Assembly (NCBI GenBank): GCA_946699065.1
Contig: CAMPDV010000093.1
Location: 310,001-374,000 of the forward strand
Source of the DNA: Loxodes magnus
Lineage: Eukaryota > Ciliophora > Karyorelictea > Loxodida > Loxodidae
Direction: 5' to 3'
Length of the DNA stretch: 64,000 nucleotides
In this document: positions 22,901 to 34,533 of the stretch, one piece after another
How positions within the stretch are numbered: the stretch's first letter is position 1
How the letters are laid out: each line of letters begins with the position of its first letter
Notes under the pieces: generated by a model
What the model saw: the letters and a program-made list of their open reading frames with translations, nothing else
Databases searched by the model: none
Told to the model about the DNA's origin: nothing
Program-made: the position numbers and the translations under genes

Positions 22901-25126
22901 TGGAACTTAGAAGCTGGAAATCCTGGAAGGTTAGAAAAACATTTTCTATCCGTAATGTTATGGTAGCAGTGAGATAGCACATCACTCACTGAACTATTGC
23001 TATATTTATAAGCAAATGAAGCTAAGTTTTTTCCATAAAACGCTGAGTTATTTTGAAAAAGAGTGAAAATTTCTTTGCTTCAAACATCAGGAACTAGAGT
23101 TATTAGTTAGCCTTAAAAGAAATAGCTCCTCCTTCACTTATCTCACTAATGATTTGATTGCCTATAAAGTAGTTATTCTTAACCAGACTAGAACATTAAA
23201 AGATTCTATCGCATATGATTCTTAAAGCTCCTCCTTTAGAAATAGAATGTTCGTTACCTATTATTTTATTATGCTTAAATATGTTTTCTTCAAATGTTAT
23301 GTTACCATTTTCACTGTACCCAACTCCTCCATTTTACCTTGCAAAACAATGCTCGAATGTATTGTTTCTAAACAAATTAGCTTATTAGAGTTAAGTATTA
23401 GATATATAGAAGCATCCACCTGACTAAGCTTACATAAACATACAAAAGCAATTTATCATTTTTATTTAAGAGTTCAAGGAATAAACTGCTTGTCCTTAAA
23501 AATCCTCACTGGCTTCTTCAGAAAATATTGAGGAAATTAAACTTAAAAGCTACCCTCTTGAAATATAGCAGTGCTTAAGAAATTAGTAAAAGAGCTGTTT
23601 TCTACTGTCATTTCAGAGGTTTTTAGATTAGCAACAGATCCTTAAATTTAGCTTGTAACTATATGGTTGAAATATGAATTTAGGATTTTCACTTTGGAAT
23701 TTATAGCTTAAATGACGCTTCCCTAAAAGCTTACCATGTTCTCAGATTACACGAAGTTTAGTTCCAGATATGAGGAAATTAAGTGAATAGAGCCTTCCTT
23801 TGCTCATACAACATTAGAAAATTGAGAATGATGTATCTAAACCTTAGCTTGAAAGTCACATAATATAAAAACAGCTCCCTTCATAATTTGGTTCTAAAAT
23901 ATTGAGAATTAAATAGTGATCTCTGAATCCCTCACCAATATTCCTGAAGTTAGTTCCTTAGCTTTATTATTCTTAAAAAGCACTCCACTCATCACTAGTT
24001 TACTTTTATCCAGAGAAATTGTAGCTGCTTAATCTTAGTTACCAATTATCTAGACATTTTATAACTCACTTGCCTCCTATAGTATTGAAGATATTAACTA
24101 GATAGCTCCTGTAGAAGTGCCAATGTTATTGAAAATAATAGAGTTCTTAACTAAAAATTATGAGTCCATGGCATATAAAAAGGAACCTTCTTTTGCAGAG
24201 CAGTTAATGAAGACACAGTTTTCTGCTATAAATAAGGCAGAAGTATCAAATGAGATAACTCCTCCCTTATTAAAAGCGGAATTATGTATGCATGATATTT
24301 ATGATGTATAAAGCTAAGAAAACACAATATGGAAAACAGCTCCCTCTTTGGCTGAGTTATTCATAAAAGTAGAATTATAAACTGACAACGAGGATAATTC
24401 TACCTAAAAAACTCCCCCATAAGTAGCATAACTTCCTCTAACTTCTATTAGAATGTTTCCTTGATAGAAAATGAAGCTAGCTCCAGTTGATGCTTTATTA
24501 TTAACAAAAATGCAATTCTATATAATCATCAAATCATCAGCTGAAGTACTCAACTAATCGAACAAACGAATAGCTCCTCCTACTGTTGAGTTATTTTCAA
24601 TAAAATGGCAATTGGTTATTTAATAAATAATTGACTGTTCCTATATGTTTAAAGTTCCTCCATTTTAAGCTACATTCTATATGAAAATACTCTGATCAAT
24701 TGATTCAATATGCGACTCTGATGACATATAGATAGCTCCTCCCTTCCATTCTCCATTGTTTTATAAAAAAGTGGTATTATAAATTTAAATTATGTCACTG
24801 AACTCTAATCATAAAGGAACCCACTATTAAGTGCGTTGTTTTAAAAAAAAACTGAGTTTGAAATTTAACCTGCTGCAGATTAGTAAAAAGAGATTGAACT
24901 AGCGAAGTTTGCCTCATTCTGGTAGAATAAGCAATTATCAATCAATTTAACATAATCAATAGACAAATCAAGTACAGCGGCATAATACCCTTTATTCTAG
25001 ATAAACGTACTTTATTGAATAGTATAAGTTGAGAATCCTTCTGATTCTAAAATTCTTCCTCAAGAATAAGCAGAATTATTTACAAAAATGCACCTAATAA
25101 AGTATACATCAGAGAAGTATAATCAA
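18463..25126 (+). repeat. IR2 left arm (inverted duplication, ~6.7 kb)
   Basis: This block matches 40833-47592 in inverse orientation; matched coordinates sum to 65,959-66,054. The beta-helix part (20.3-25.1 kb) is nearly identical. The part beyond its 3' end (18.46-20.3 kb) is much more diverged but still alignable at codon level. The inner end is sharp at 25126/40833. The outer end, near 18463/47592, is a loss of similarity inside the gene that starts at 48428. Confidence 0.88.
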
Positions 25127-26279
25127 AAATACTCCTCCTTTATCAGTCACATTGTTTTACACAAACTTTGAGTTCTCTAAAGTTAAGATTGAATTTTCGA
25201 AATATAGAAAACCACTGAATTTTGCTGTGTTATATAAAAATGATGATTGCTTCAATCATGCTGTGCATTAAGAAGAATACAGGATATAACCCTAATTTTC
25301 ATAAAAGTTAGAATTTGATATCACGATAGTGGAGTTTTACAATGTCAGTATTCCAGTGGAAGACACTGCTTTAACCAATGTAAAGTATTCTAGTTACACT
25401 ATTCCAGAGTTTATCTGTAAGCAACTTCTAAAATTTTAAGCGAAGCTTGTAATTGTTGTTTGATAAAATTTGACCTAAGCCCTTTCAGCTGAAATTAATG
25501 CATTTTGATATAATTAATTACACGGTTTATTGTTACAATCTTCCATTAACTCTCCACTTATTTTTAAATCTTGAAAAATAAGAAAATCACCAAGTAATTT
25601 TATTTACAGGTTAAGATTCTTTATGAATAAAGCTGCATCAGTTAATCTATTTTAGCACATTGCTTCCTGATGTTCATTATTATCGCAGTCATATTTTTGA
25701 ACTATAATTTTCATTTAAGCTTAAAGATGTCACTCGCTCTTAATATGTCACAAAAATTGCATTAATCACAATCTTCCAATGCTAAGCAATCAAGAATTTT
25801 ATTGTGTGGAGAAACTCAGATTTAGCACTCTTACCCTGACGGTAAATTATAGAAAGCTTCTGATAATGAACTAAAAGGTGCTTCTATTTAACCTGATCCA
25901 TGAACTCCTATTTAGCTTAGTATTTCAGGTGCAGTAGAAAATACATGCTTGGCCTACTTAAGTTATAGTTAAAAGTAATTCTAACGTAATTATAGAACCA
26001 CTAGCTATATGCTGCATTTTTTTGTTCAAATAATAGCTAAAAAAGCTTTTAAATTCCATTTAAGGAAACTAAATTAAATAATGAATTAAATACCTTAGAA
26101 TTACTATCCCTTTAGAACTAATTTTATAATGAATACTTATAGCTGCTAATTAATTCAGTGCTTTCATAAGAAAAAGAAGTTTAATTAGCATATTTTAATT
26201 TCTTTATTTCAGTGCTTTGTACTTTTTATCTATTATCAATAGACTTAATTTTTTAATACTCTATATAGATATCTTTCAT
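20340..26279 (-). CDS. Giant beta-helix, cysteine-rich, multi-TM surface protein (full-length copy)
   Basis: The only copy spanning the whole gene. Order: an amino-terminal part with cysteine pairs; many parallel beta-helix repeats of the G-G-[AV]-x-F…F-x-N-N-[SA] kind (25.3 down to ~23.1 kb); a growth-factor-receptor-like stretch (CQNCFYGQYSL, CKECMQGARFYGG); an EGF-like piece (CEEGYRGVLCDVCEQNW); then several hydrophobic helices (about 22.2-21.2 kb); and an acidic, Q-rich tail ending RVEEH before TGA 20340-20342. Such proteins are common, mostly uncharacterised, ciliate surface or ciliary membrane proteins; function is unknown. The frame changes at several places. Shifts shared with the partial copies fit GT-AG introns of 32, 35 and 38 nt; the one at an A run near 20.6 kb stays unexplained. 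A 1-nt shift in a T5 run (~25,125-25,129) sits exactly on the IR2 breakpoint. Confidence 0.78.
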
Positions 26280-26587
26280 TCCCTCTTATTTATAAACCAT
26301 ATGCTAAGATCAGATCTAATGTGAATGGAAGTATAACTAGAAGGAAAATTTTATTATACGAAATAGAAAGCTAATTGTATCTTAGCTTAGTATAAATAAT
26401 TTATTTAAAAATGTTCATAAGAGCAGCTTTCTTCCAGTTGTAATTTATTGTGATTTTAAGTTAGTTATAGTTACCACAGTGGTATTCATGTCTTCTAATG
26501 TTGCTTCTTTATATTCTGTTCTGGAAATATAATAATTGGCTGATAATCATATTTTTTGTCTTGCTAGCTTTTTTCTAAGTTTAGCAC

Positions 26588-27160
26588 TCATTAGATTTTA
26601 CTTTCACTTGCTTTGTTTCAAGGGAAAGTTTTGACTGGAAGATGAAATTCCGTATATATCCAGCAAGGATGCTCTTTCTAGTATAAATAAAAGTATTTCC
26701 TTATTTAAACTAAATATGCCTTTATTATAGAAAGATTATTTGATAGCTATACTCTATATAATAGATATCATCTTCTATTGTACTTAAGCAACACTACATT
26801 TATCTTTTTACTTTAAATGTCTTCAATGCTTAGTTCTCAGCTAAAAGATTTCTTAAGTCTTCTGATCGTCTGACAACTAAGGTAAATATTTGTCTTAGAA
26901 AGTGGGAGTTAATATGTTGCGCTCTGACTAAGGACAGCAAACTAATATTTCTTATTTCTTCAGCAGTTGCTTCTAATTACTCTTTTGGTATAAATTACTA
27001 TTCAATAGATACACAATGCAATGTTAGAATCAGGCTATTTTTAGATCTCTAACGCCTTTCTACAGTTTCCTTTAGCTCTGTCCCATAAATGATTCTCAAT
27101 AGATCACACCAATCTCTAGGAAGATTAATTAGGAAAGGGTGATTAAAAAGGAAGACTCAT
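26588..27160 (-). CDS. Coding-like region upstream of beta-helix gene, copy 2
   Basis: The inverted equivalent of 13912-14485, differing by only a few bases. It has the same helical reading frame, the same lack of an in-frame start codon, and the same run of in-frame TGA after its end. Its near-identity to copy 1 means the two copies give no independent test of coding. In this orientation it lies directly upstream of the full-length beta-helix gene, so the two could also be one transcription unit. Confidence 0.4.
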
Positions 27161-27655
27161 ATGAATCTGTAGTTAGGGATTTCTGATATGAATTTAGAAG
27201 TTATCGTTGTTATTTAGTAGTTAATTGAGCGGTGATAGCATTGAGCATAATTGTATTAAATACTAACTACTCTATTTATAGAAGGTAGGTTATAATTAAG
27301 ATAATAACTCTAAAGCTACTTATAATCCCTAATTTTAACTCTAAAGCAATAAATTAAAATAGCCAAGCTCTTTAATTAAAGATATTATAGTTACCTAGTT
27401 AGATATAACTTAATAGACAAAATAGATACTAAATTAAAAAGAGGGTTATTTACTCTTTATTGAATAACTATCATTAGTATGATTAAAGCTATAAATTAAA
27501 CAGTATAATGATTAGGAGTCTATTATTAAAGCTTTAAGATTAGAGAGTTAGTTATTAAAAGCTTATATATATTAGTTTAAGACTAGGAATTAAACTTAAA
27601 TAGTATTAGTACTATAGCTAAGTCACCTTTTACTTTTCATTACTACAAACACTAT

Positions 27656-29179
27656 ATGTGCTTATTACTAACTTCAAATCACTTATATCAAAACCTTATA
27701 CACCAAAAATACAGATCAACTTTAGATTCACACCAATATCAACAAAACTGCATCCTAGTAATCTCACTATCTGGATAGATTTCAAATTGCTTTTGGCTGA
27801 TGAGGCTACACTTAGAATAAATCAAAACATTAGCAACTCTTTATTATGATTTTAGTTTATTGGACTAGCTTTTATAATTCTGAGAATAAGTAAACTACCA
27901 GCAACATTTATCAGATTCTAAAGATACTTTAAAGCTTTGCTGCATACTTAATGTAAATCACTCTTTTGAAATTACCACTTAAGGAGAGAAAATACAGCTA
28001 AGAGAAAGCAAGAATAGAAATTACAGGCTAAACTAAGTAAACTAGAAAATAAAAAAATCCTTAGTTCACTAAGAAGGGAGCCAGTCTTATCTTGCAAATA
28101 GTTCCTCAATCTAAAAATGATTATTAGCAGCAGTAGCTAATATTTATAGCTTTTAACCAGCATTTGAAAGTAATTAATTAAGAAACCAATAAACTCTTTA
28201 ATAATGATAATCATCTGGGATTCCTAAAGACTAAATAAATATTCTTGACTGTCTTGAAATAATAGCCTAAATGGTATTTAGTGGCTATAAATAATTTAAA
28301 GGAAGATTAATCATTTAGAACTAATAAGTAAACCTTCAAACCAAACCTCAAACAATCATTTTTTTCCAACTCTTTAACTGGTTGCTTCTAATTAGAAAGC
28401 AGAATGCGATTTTTACATAAGTTTAATTAGTTATAATTGAATTTGAAAGACTTCGCTCTAAAATAATTAGTTTGATAAAAAGCTGGCTCGAATTAGCTTG
28501 CTAAAGCGTATGGAAGAAATGAAGTGGGAAGACATTCTCATAAAATAAATTCTTACTAATCATTCTTTATAAAAAAGGAGCTACGACAGCTTATTAGAAA
28601 AATAGTACAGATGCAATCGAATAAATTTTACGATATTATTGCTTTCAATTCTTCAAAGAAAACTTCCGGCTAATTTAATTTCCCTGGGATATGTGAAATA
28701 AGATAAATATTTAAAGAACTTAATCAGAAATTACAATTGCAGCTGAAAAAATTAGTCCCTATCTTTTATAACCATGCTAATTGAGCTTTAGCTATCAAAT
28801 TGAGACAATGTAAGTTCTGATATTATTTATAAAATTAGGGTAATTTGGGTAAAATTAAGAGAAAAGAAATGGGAAAATTGATAATTAAGAGATTATAAGC
28901 AGGGAAAGCTTAGAATTATATTAGTAAAATTAGTTAAATTTATTTTAGGTGTATTCCTATCACCAAGAAGGATCCTTCTAACAAGCTTGGCAATAATTTA
29001 GCGCTAATATTAGCTTTAATATAAAAATATATTCAATACAAATTAGTATGAGCATTCTACATTAAAGAATCTTTCTAGAGTCCTAAGAGATAAACAAAGC
29101 ATATCTAAATTAAATCTAAGCTATAAGAAAAATGATAAAACAATTACAAATAACTAATATGTAGCATTCTATCCTATGA
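27656..29179 (+). CDS. Unrecognised ~500-residue protein, copy 2
   Basis: The partner of 11911-13416. ATG 27656 leads to 507 residues if TGA 29177-29179 is the stop; a TGA pair at 29222/29225 is an alternative end. Up to about base 28390 it is identical to copy 1. Beyond that the protein differs at most positions while keeping frame and length class, so the second half is either evolving quickly or was left unconverted. No domain is recognised. Five or so in-frame TGA are read as W. It is divergent from the neighbouring minus-strand beta-helix unit. Confidence 0.6.
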
Positions 29180-31230
29180 TTAAGATATAAAATCTTGCTA
29201 GATTATTTTTATATAGCAAACTGATGAATGCATCAAAATAAGCTGAAATTTAATATAGGAAAGGTTTTAATTTAAGTTAGTAACTATATATACAAATATT
29301 TAATGTAAGAATTAAAATTTTATACAGTTTAAATTAATAATTCAGAAAAGTTAATCATTAAGTCATTAAGAAATAAAAAGATTAAATATATCTGAAAATT
29401 ATACCTTTAGTTTATTATTTTTATAAATATCTGCTTATAAATATATTTCGTTAAATTATTACTAAGCTATCCTAAATATATCTTCAATTTAATTATTTTA
29501 TATATTGATAGGAATAATTTTAGTGAATTCGTTTATTTTATAAAATGAATTGTTTAGAAATTCTTGCTTTTATAGTGCTAGTTATGTAAAATTTATCTAT
29601 TTAATTCTCCCTTTAAAAATTATTACTTTTAAATTCCTTAATAGCTTCTTCATATGTATATGTCAAAAATATCATTAATTCATAGTAATTTTAGTCAAAG
29701 ATACAGATGATACTTTAACTAATGTTATAGTGTTGCATACTGAATTAAAAAAAGCTAATATAAGATGTTTTCACTTTATATCCAGAAATAGCTTATCTAA
29801 TATAGTGTTTATTATATAGGCTAAAATAACTTTTAGGAAGTATCTTAATCCTTTTTATTAAATGCCTTATTCTATACTCACCACTTATTAGTATACTTAT
29901 TAGGAGACATTCTTTTTAAGATTGTTATTTTATTTAAAATCCCTAATATTTACTTAACTCTTTGAGATTTGATGTATATTATATATCAAAATTAATAGAT
30001 TAATAAATTTCTTTAATAGTTCAATCTAATTAAACTGTACCTAATTCATTTTTCAAATATAAAAGTTAGCTCTAAGCAAGTATCTTCATATTAATTAATA
30101 TCGGTTTTCCATAGTTTTAACTTTGCGTTAATAGATGCTCTGCAGGAAGATGATTCTAGCCAAAAGCTAAACTTATTGATTGTCGATTCTGATGAACTTT
30201 ATTCTAGCTAGTAGGGAATCTTCACAATTTAAGGATTTATTTTACAGTCCCTTTAAATTGTAGAAAAGTAACTCATATAGTAATATTGTATCCATATTCA
30301 GCATCAGGCAATAAAGAATTCCTGCAATAGTTTTAAAGCAAAGTAAACAAACTGCTTAATATTGGAAAATAATGTAATAGTTAAGAGGCTACTGATATAC
30401 AATATAAGCAATAATTATTTGCTTTTTATCTGAATCCTAAGCAAATTACGTATCATTTGAGTTATTTAGCATTGCGTTGAGGTTTTAAGTGATAGTAGTT
30501 AAATTTTCTTTTAATTAATTCTTTTGCATAAGCTCATAACTTTACTTGTAGCTACCTGATTGCTAATTTTACTCGTGGAAAAATTGTAGCCATTTCTGCT
30601 AACATTTTAAAGCAACTTTCTAAATTTTTTGGTTAGCTAATCAATTATAGCAAAATCTAAACTGAAAAAGTACTAGAAAGTATTTAATTTCCCCGTTTAT
30701 TTTGGTTTACCTTTAGATGATATATTGATGCTTTTTATCATTTTAAATAATAAGTTCCAATTTTAAAATAAGTTAACTTAGAAAATAGTTAATAGTTAAT
30801 ACTTTTATTACAAGATAGTTTCAAGATATATTTACTATAAATCTTATTTAGTAGTTAATAGAAAGTTGGTAACAAGCTATATAGAAAGAAGATACTTAAG
30901 ATTAAAGGTTTATTAAATGAATCTTTTATTTAAATAGCAGTTTACTTTAAATAATCTTTAAATTCTAAATTTAGTTTAATATCCTTTTATATCTAGTTAT
31001 GCTAAACTATTTATATCTATTTTTTAATTTCAAATACCATTAAAATAACTTTTTACTTTATGGGTTATATCTTTACTACAATATAATTTAGAGCTCTTTA
31101 AACTAACTAACAAAAAATCCTTCGTTTTTGATTTTAGAATGTGTATTATATTCCTTTATACTATGTAATAACTTAGATTAATAAGCTTTATTAAGGAAAT
31201 TTATTAGTAATTAAGTTTATAAGTTTTCTC
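29180..31230. other. Intergenic, no gene recognised
   Basis: The counterpart of 9.9-11.9 kb. It is alignable but has many frame-breaking indels. It separates the 3' ends of the ~500-residue gene and of channel copy 2, so it should hold two terminators; no defined signal is recognised. Confidence 0.5.
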
Positions 31231-34200
31231 TCATTTCTAAATTTGTCTTTCCAGATGGTTCAGTTGTTTCATAGCAGACATGGTATTAACTTTAATCTAT
31301 CTTAGCTATCCTTCTTGAGAGTTTACTTAGGACTCTATTTCTTTTTTCTAGTAAACTACTAAATATTACTCTTTTCCACTTTATCTTTTATTGAATAAAA
31401 CACTTTCTATCTCCCAAATTAATTCAGCTTTAAGAACATAATCCATAGGTGTTATTATATCCTACACTCTAGCATAAGTATCTCCCATTAGAGCGATCAA
31501 CAGGTTCATCAAAATAAGTGGGAAAAGTAGAGTTGATAGTACAAACATAATCATAAGTCCAAATTTATTGAAATCACTAAAATCCCAATCTCCCATTGAC
31601 ACTCTATAGAAAGTTAGCATATTACTTATGTATTCTCCTATTGAAATATTCTTATCTTACCCACTAAGGATAAAGTTTATGCAACCCAAAGCATAGATAC
31701 CGTAGAGGAGTACAATAAAGAAGCTTGACATACTCTTTATTATTTCTACTATCATTCCTACAAAATGTCTTGTTATATCAAAAGCTCTTAGGTAAGAAAT
31801 GCCTCTTGAAAATAACGAAAGAACACCAAATCCGAATATTAGCTTTTCGGCTTCAGTTTCCAAAGTTAATTTCTGCTATAAGCATATGAAGAATATCACT
31901 AAAAATCCTGCTAAATCGAAGTAATTTCAGAAATCAAACAGGTATTAAGTCTTGTTAGCATAGCACTGAACTCCTTCGTAGATCAGAAATATGGTTGTTA
32001 AAATATGTACTGAGGAAACAATTAAAAGGTTATCTTAATTAATAACTAGAAGGCATACTAAGGCTAAATAGATATAGAAAATTGTCGATTACAACTTAAA
32101 ATATTTTTCGAAGGTCTACCATTTATAATCGACTATAAGCCTTATATTTCCTCTAAATATTTCAGGATCAGATTCAACTAAACCTTTCAGAATTTGTAAA
32201 CTACTTTCAGAACCAGGACTCAGATTCATTTTAAAACTAGATTTTAGAAATTCGATAGGCTCTACGTTACCCTAAGTTATATCACCTACGCATTAGTTTG
32301 CAGTTTCATTTGAAATTTATTCGTTGTCAACACACATAAAAATTTGTTAATCAAACTAACCGAATTCTGGAAGTAATCCTTAAACATTTTTATTCTCGAT
32401 TCTAAAAACTTGATGAAACAGAGGAATTACAGATGGAATGTTGCATGAAAGCATGTGCTAGAAATCATTATTACTTAGAGGTAAAATTTCGTCGGTATCA
32501 CTAAAGTGTTAGGCTATCACATCAACACAATTTAAGTAGTTGTATTCAAATGCATAAGAAAGAGGAGATTTTCCTATATAATCTTACATGAACGTAAACC
32601 CCTATTATAAAGCTCTCCTCAAACATTCGGTATTAGCATTTGCCACCAATATATGCAAAGGAGTAAATTTATAAGGGAAAAAAATTTGATTTTGTCTCTT
32701 TAAGTATTTAATAGTTAAGTTAACATCTCCTTTCCTCTAATTCAGTTACTAATAAAACGAAATTTCTTAATGAGTAAGAACTGATTCCTATAAAGATACC
32801 AATTTATACTTCTCATTTTCTTTAGTAGCAAGCTATCGGAAGAGAGGGTTTTCAAACACTAGAATGTGATTATCCCAACCTGAAGATACGATATATTCAT
32901 CATTTGGAGATAGATCGATACTTTATCTACTTGTATCAGTACTTATTGAATATAAAAGTGTATTTTCAACGAGACTCCAAATCTTTATACTTTTATCGAA
33001 TCCAGCTGAATACAATTCTCTTTCTGTCTTAGAAAATACCAACTCTCTTATACATTCTACTAAGCTGCTATCATGACCAACTAGCTCTGCTGTTATTTAT
33101 GCTGTTTATAAATCCCATATATATAAATACTATCCACCTGTTATTAATATAGACCCACTTTTATTTACGATGGAAGTAAGTACATTGCTATGTACATTTA
33201 TACTTCTAATCTACTTTTTGTTTACATAATCCCATTCAATCACATGCTTGTTTTTTAAAGTTACATAAAGCTTAGTTCCTTCACCATTTTACGACACTTT
33301 TTAGACATTCTCTTCAAATTGTATCGCTTCACTTTCTTCGGTTTCAATATCAATAATAAGAACTTATACTCTAAATCTATTGCTCACTATAAACTTATAC
33401 TTGCTATTATTTAATAACTCTATACGACTTACGAAGTTATCACTTTTTATTTTCTTTACTAGATTTGCTTGTTGTGTCTCCCAGTCTAATTACCATACCC
33501 ATAATTCCTTTCACTATCCACCTGCTACAAAATATTTGTTATCAAAGCTTAGCAACGCTTATATTGATGTATTAGGTATTTCAAGGTCAAATATACTTCT
33601 TCTTTCTTGGAAATCCCAAATACCAACTTTCTTTGCATTAGTTGCGAAAGCTAGATACTTTCCATCATTAGAGAAATTAAGTTTATATACTTAGCCATCA
33701 ATTGTCAAAAGCTTGTTAACTGATTCTGAAGGCATTATCTTCCTTTAAAAGATTTCAGTACTTTAGGCACCCCAAGAATATTATATTTTGTCATTACTTT
33801 CACTAAGAGTCAGTTCATAAGGAGATTTTTTAAGTATAATCTGATCTACTACTTGGAAGGTTTCTATGTCAAATACCCATATATATTAATTGTTCTTCTA
33901 TGAGTCAATAAACAGGAAGGAATTATCCTAGGAGACTAAAAAGTTCATTGGCTTAAAGTCAATTAATAACTTCTTAACTAACTCATCTTAAAGAGTCCAG
34001 AAACATACCAAAAAGTTAAAGCCACCACTAATTAGATACTTCTAGTTTGTCATTACAATCATTTTCATTATATAATCATCATGATGTTTAGGTAGTGATT
34101 TTCATTATTCTTTCTCTAAACTGTATTTTTCAATGTTTCCATCACCGAATCCAACATACAATGCATTTTCTGATGCAGCTGCCTCTCTTACAGAATCAGA

Positions 34201-34533
34201 GTTCCAATAAGGTTTTAACTTTTTCATATCTTTCGTTTGAGTGTTTACTTGGCTAATTTCTCCAGATTCTAAGAAGAGAAAAACCCATTTCTTATCTAAA
34301 GTGAAAACTGCCAGATATACATCCTGCTAATTGTACTCCTCTCCTATTTCTTGATCACTTTATTTCCCTTTATTTTTCTACACTAAAGATCCCTCAAAAG
34401 GTACTTTAAATGCTACTTCACGATGTTCATTTATAAGATTAGCAAAAGCTTTTAGAGGTAAATCATTCTAGGAAGTTATTTTAGATTGAGTAGGCTCTTA
34501 CTATTGTATTAAAGGCTTTTTAAGTTCACTCAT
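31231..34533 (-). CDS. WD40-ankyrin-like-TRP-type ion channel fusion, copy 2
   Basis: The inverted duplicate of 6572-9874 and exactly the same length (3,303 bp), with no net indel. Domain order is the same: WD40-like propeller, ankyrin-like stretch, six-TM channel with the NLLIALMGDTY last helix. The TGA-encoded tryptophans of the propeller and before the third helix are conserved. Most differences are scattered single substitutions, such as L to V in a TM helix. A cluster of amino-acid changes lies in the linker before the TM domain (copy 1 about 8,750-8,870), where copy 2 reads FMCVDNEQISNETANQ. Both copies look functional. The stop codon TGA 31231-31233 is shared although flanking codons changed. 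Confidence 0.9.

Noticed and set aside
22729..24311. Plus-strand ORFs at 22729-22977 and 24117-24311 (twins at 42993-43241 and 41658-41852)
   Set aside because: They are antisense shadows of the beta-helix repeats and cysteine-rich region.
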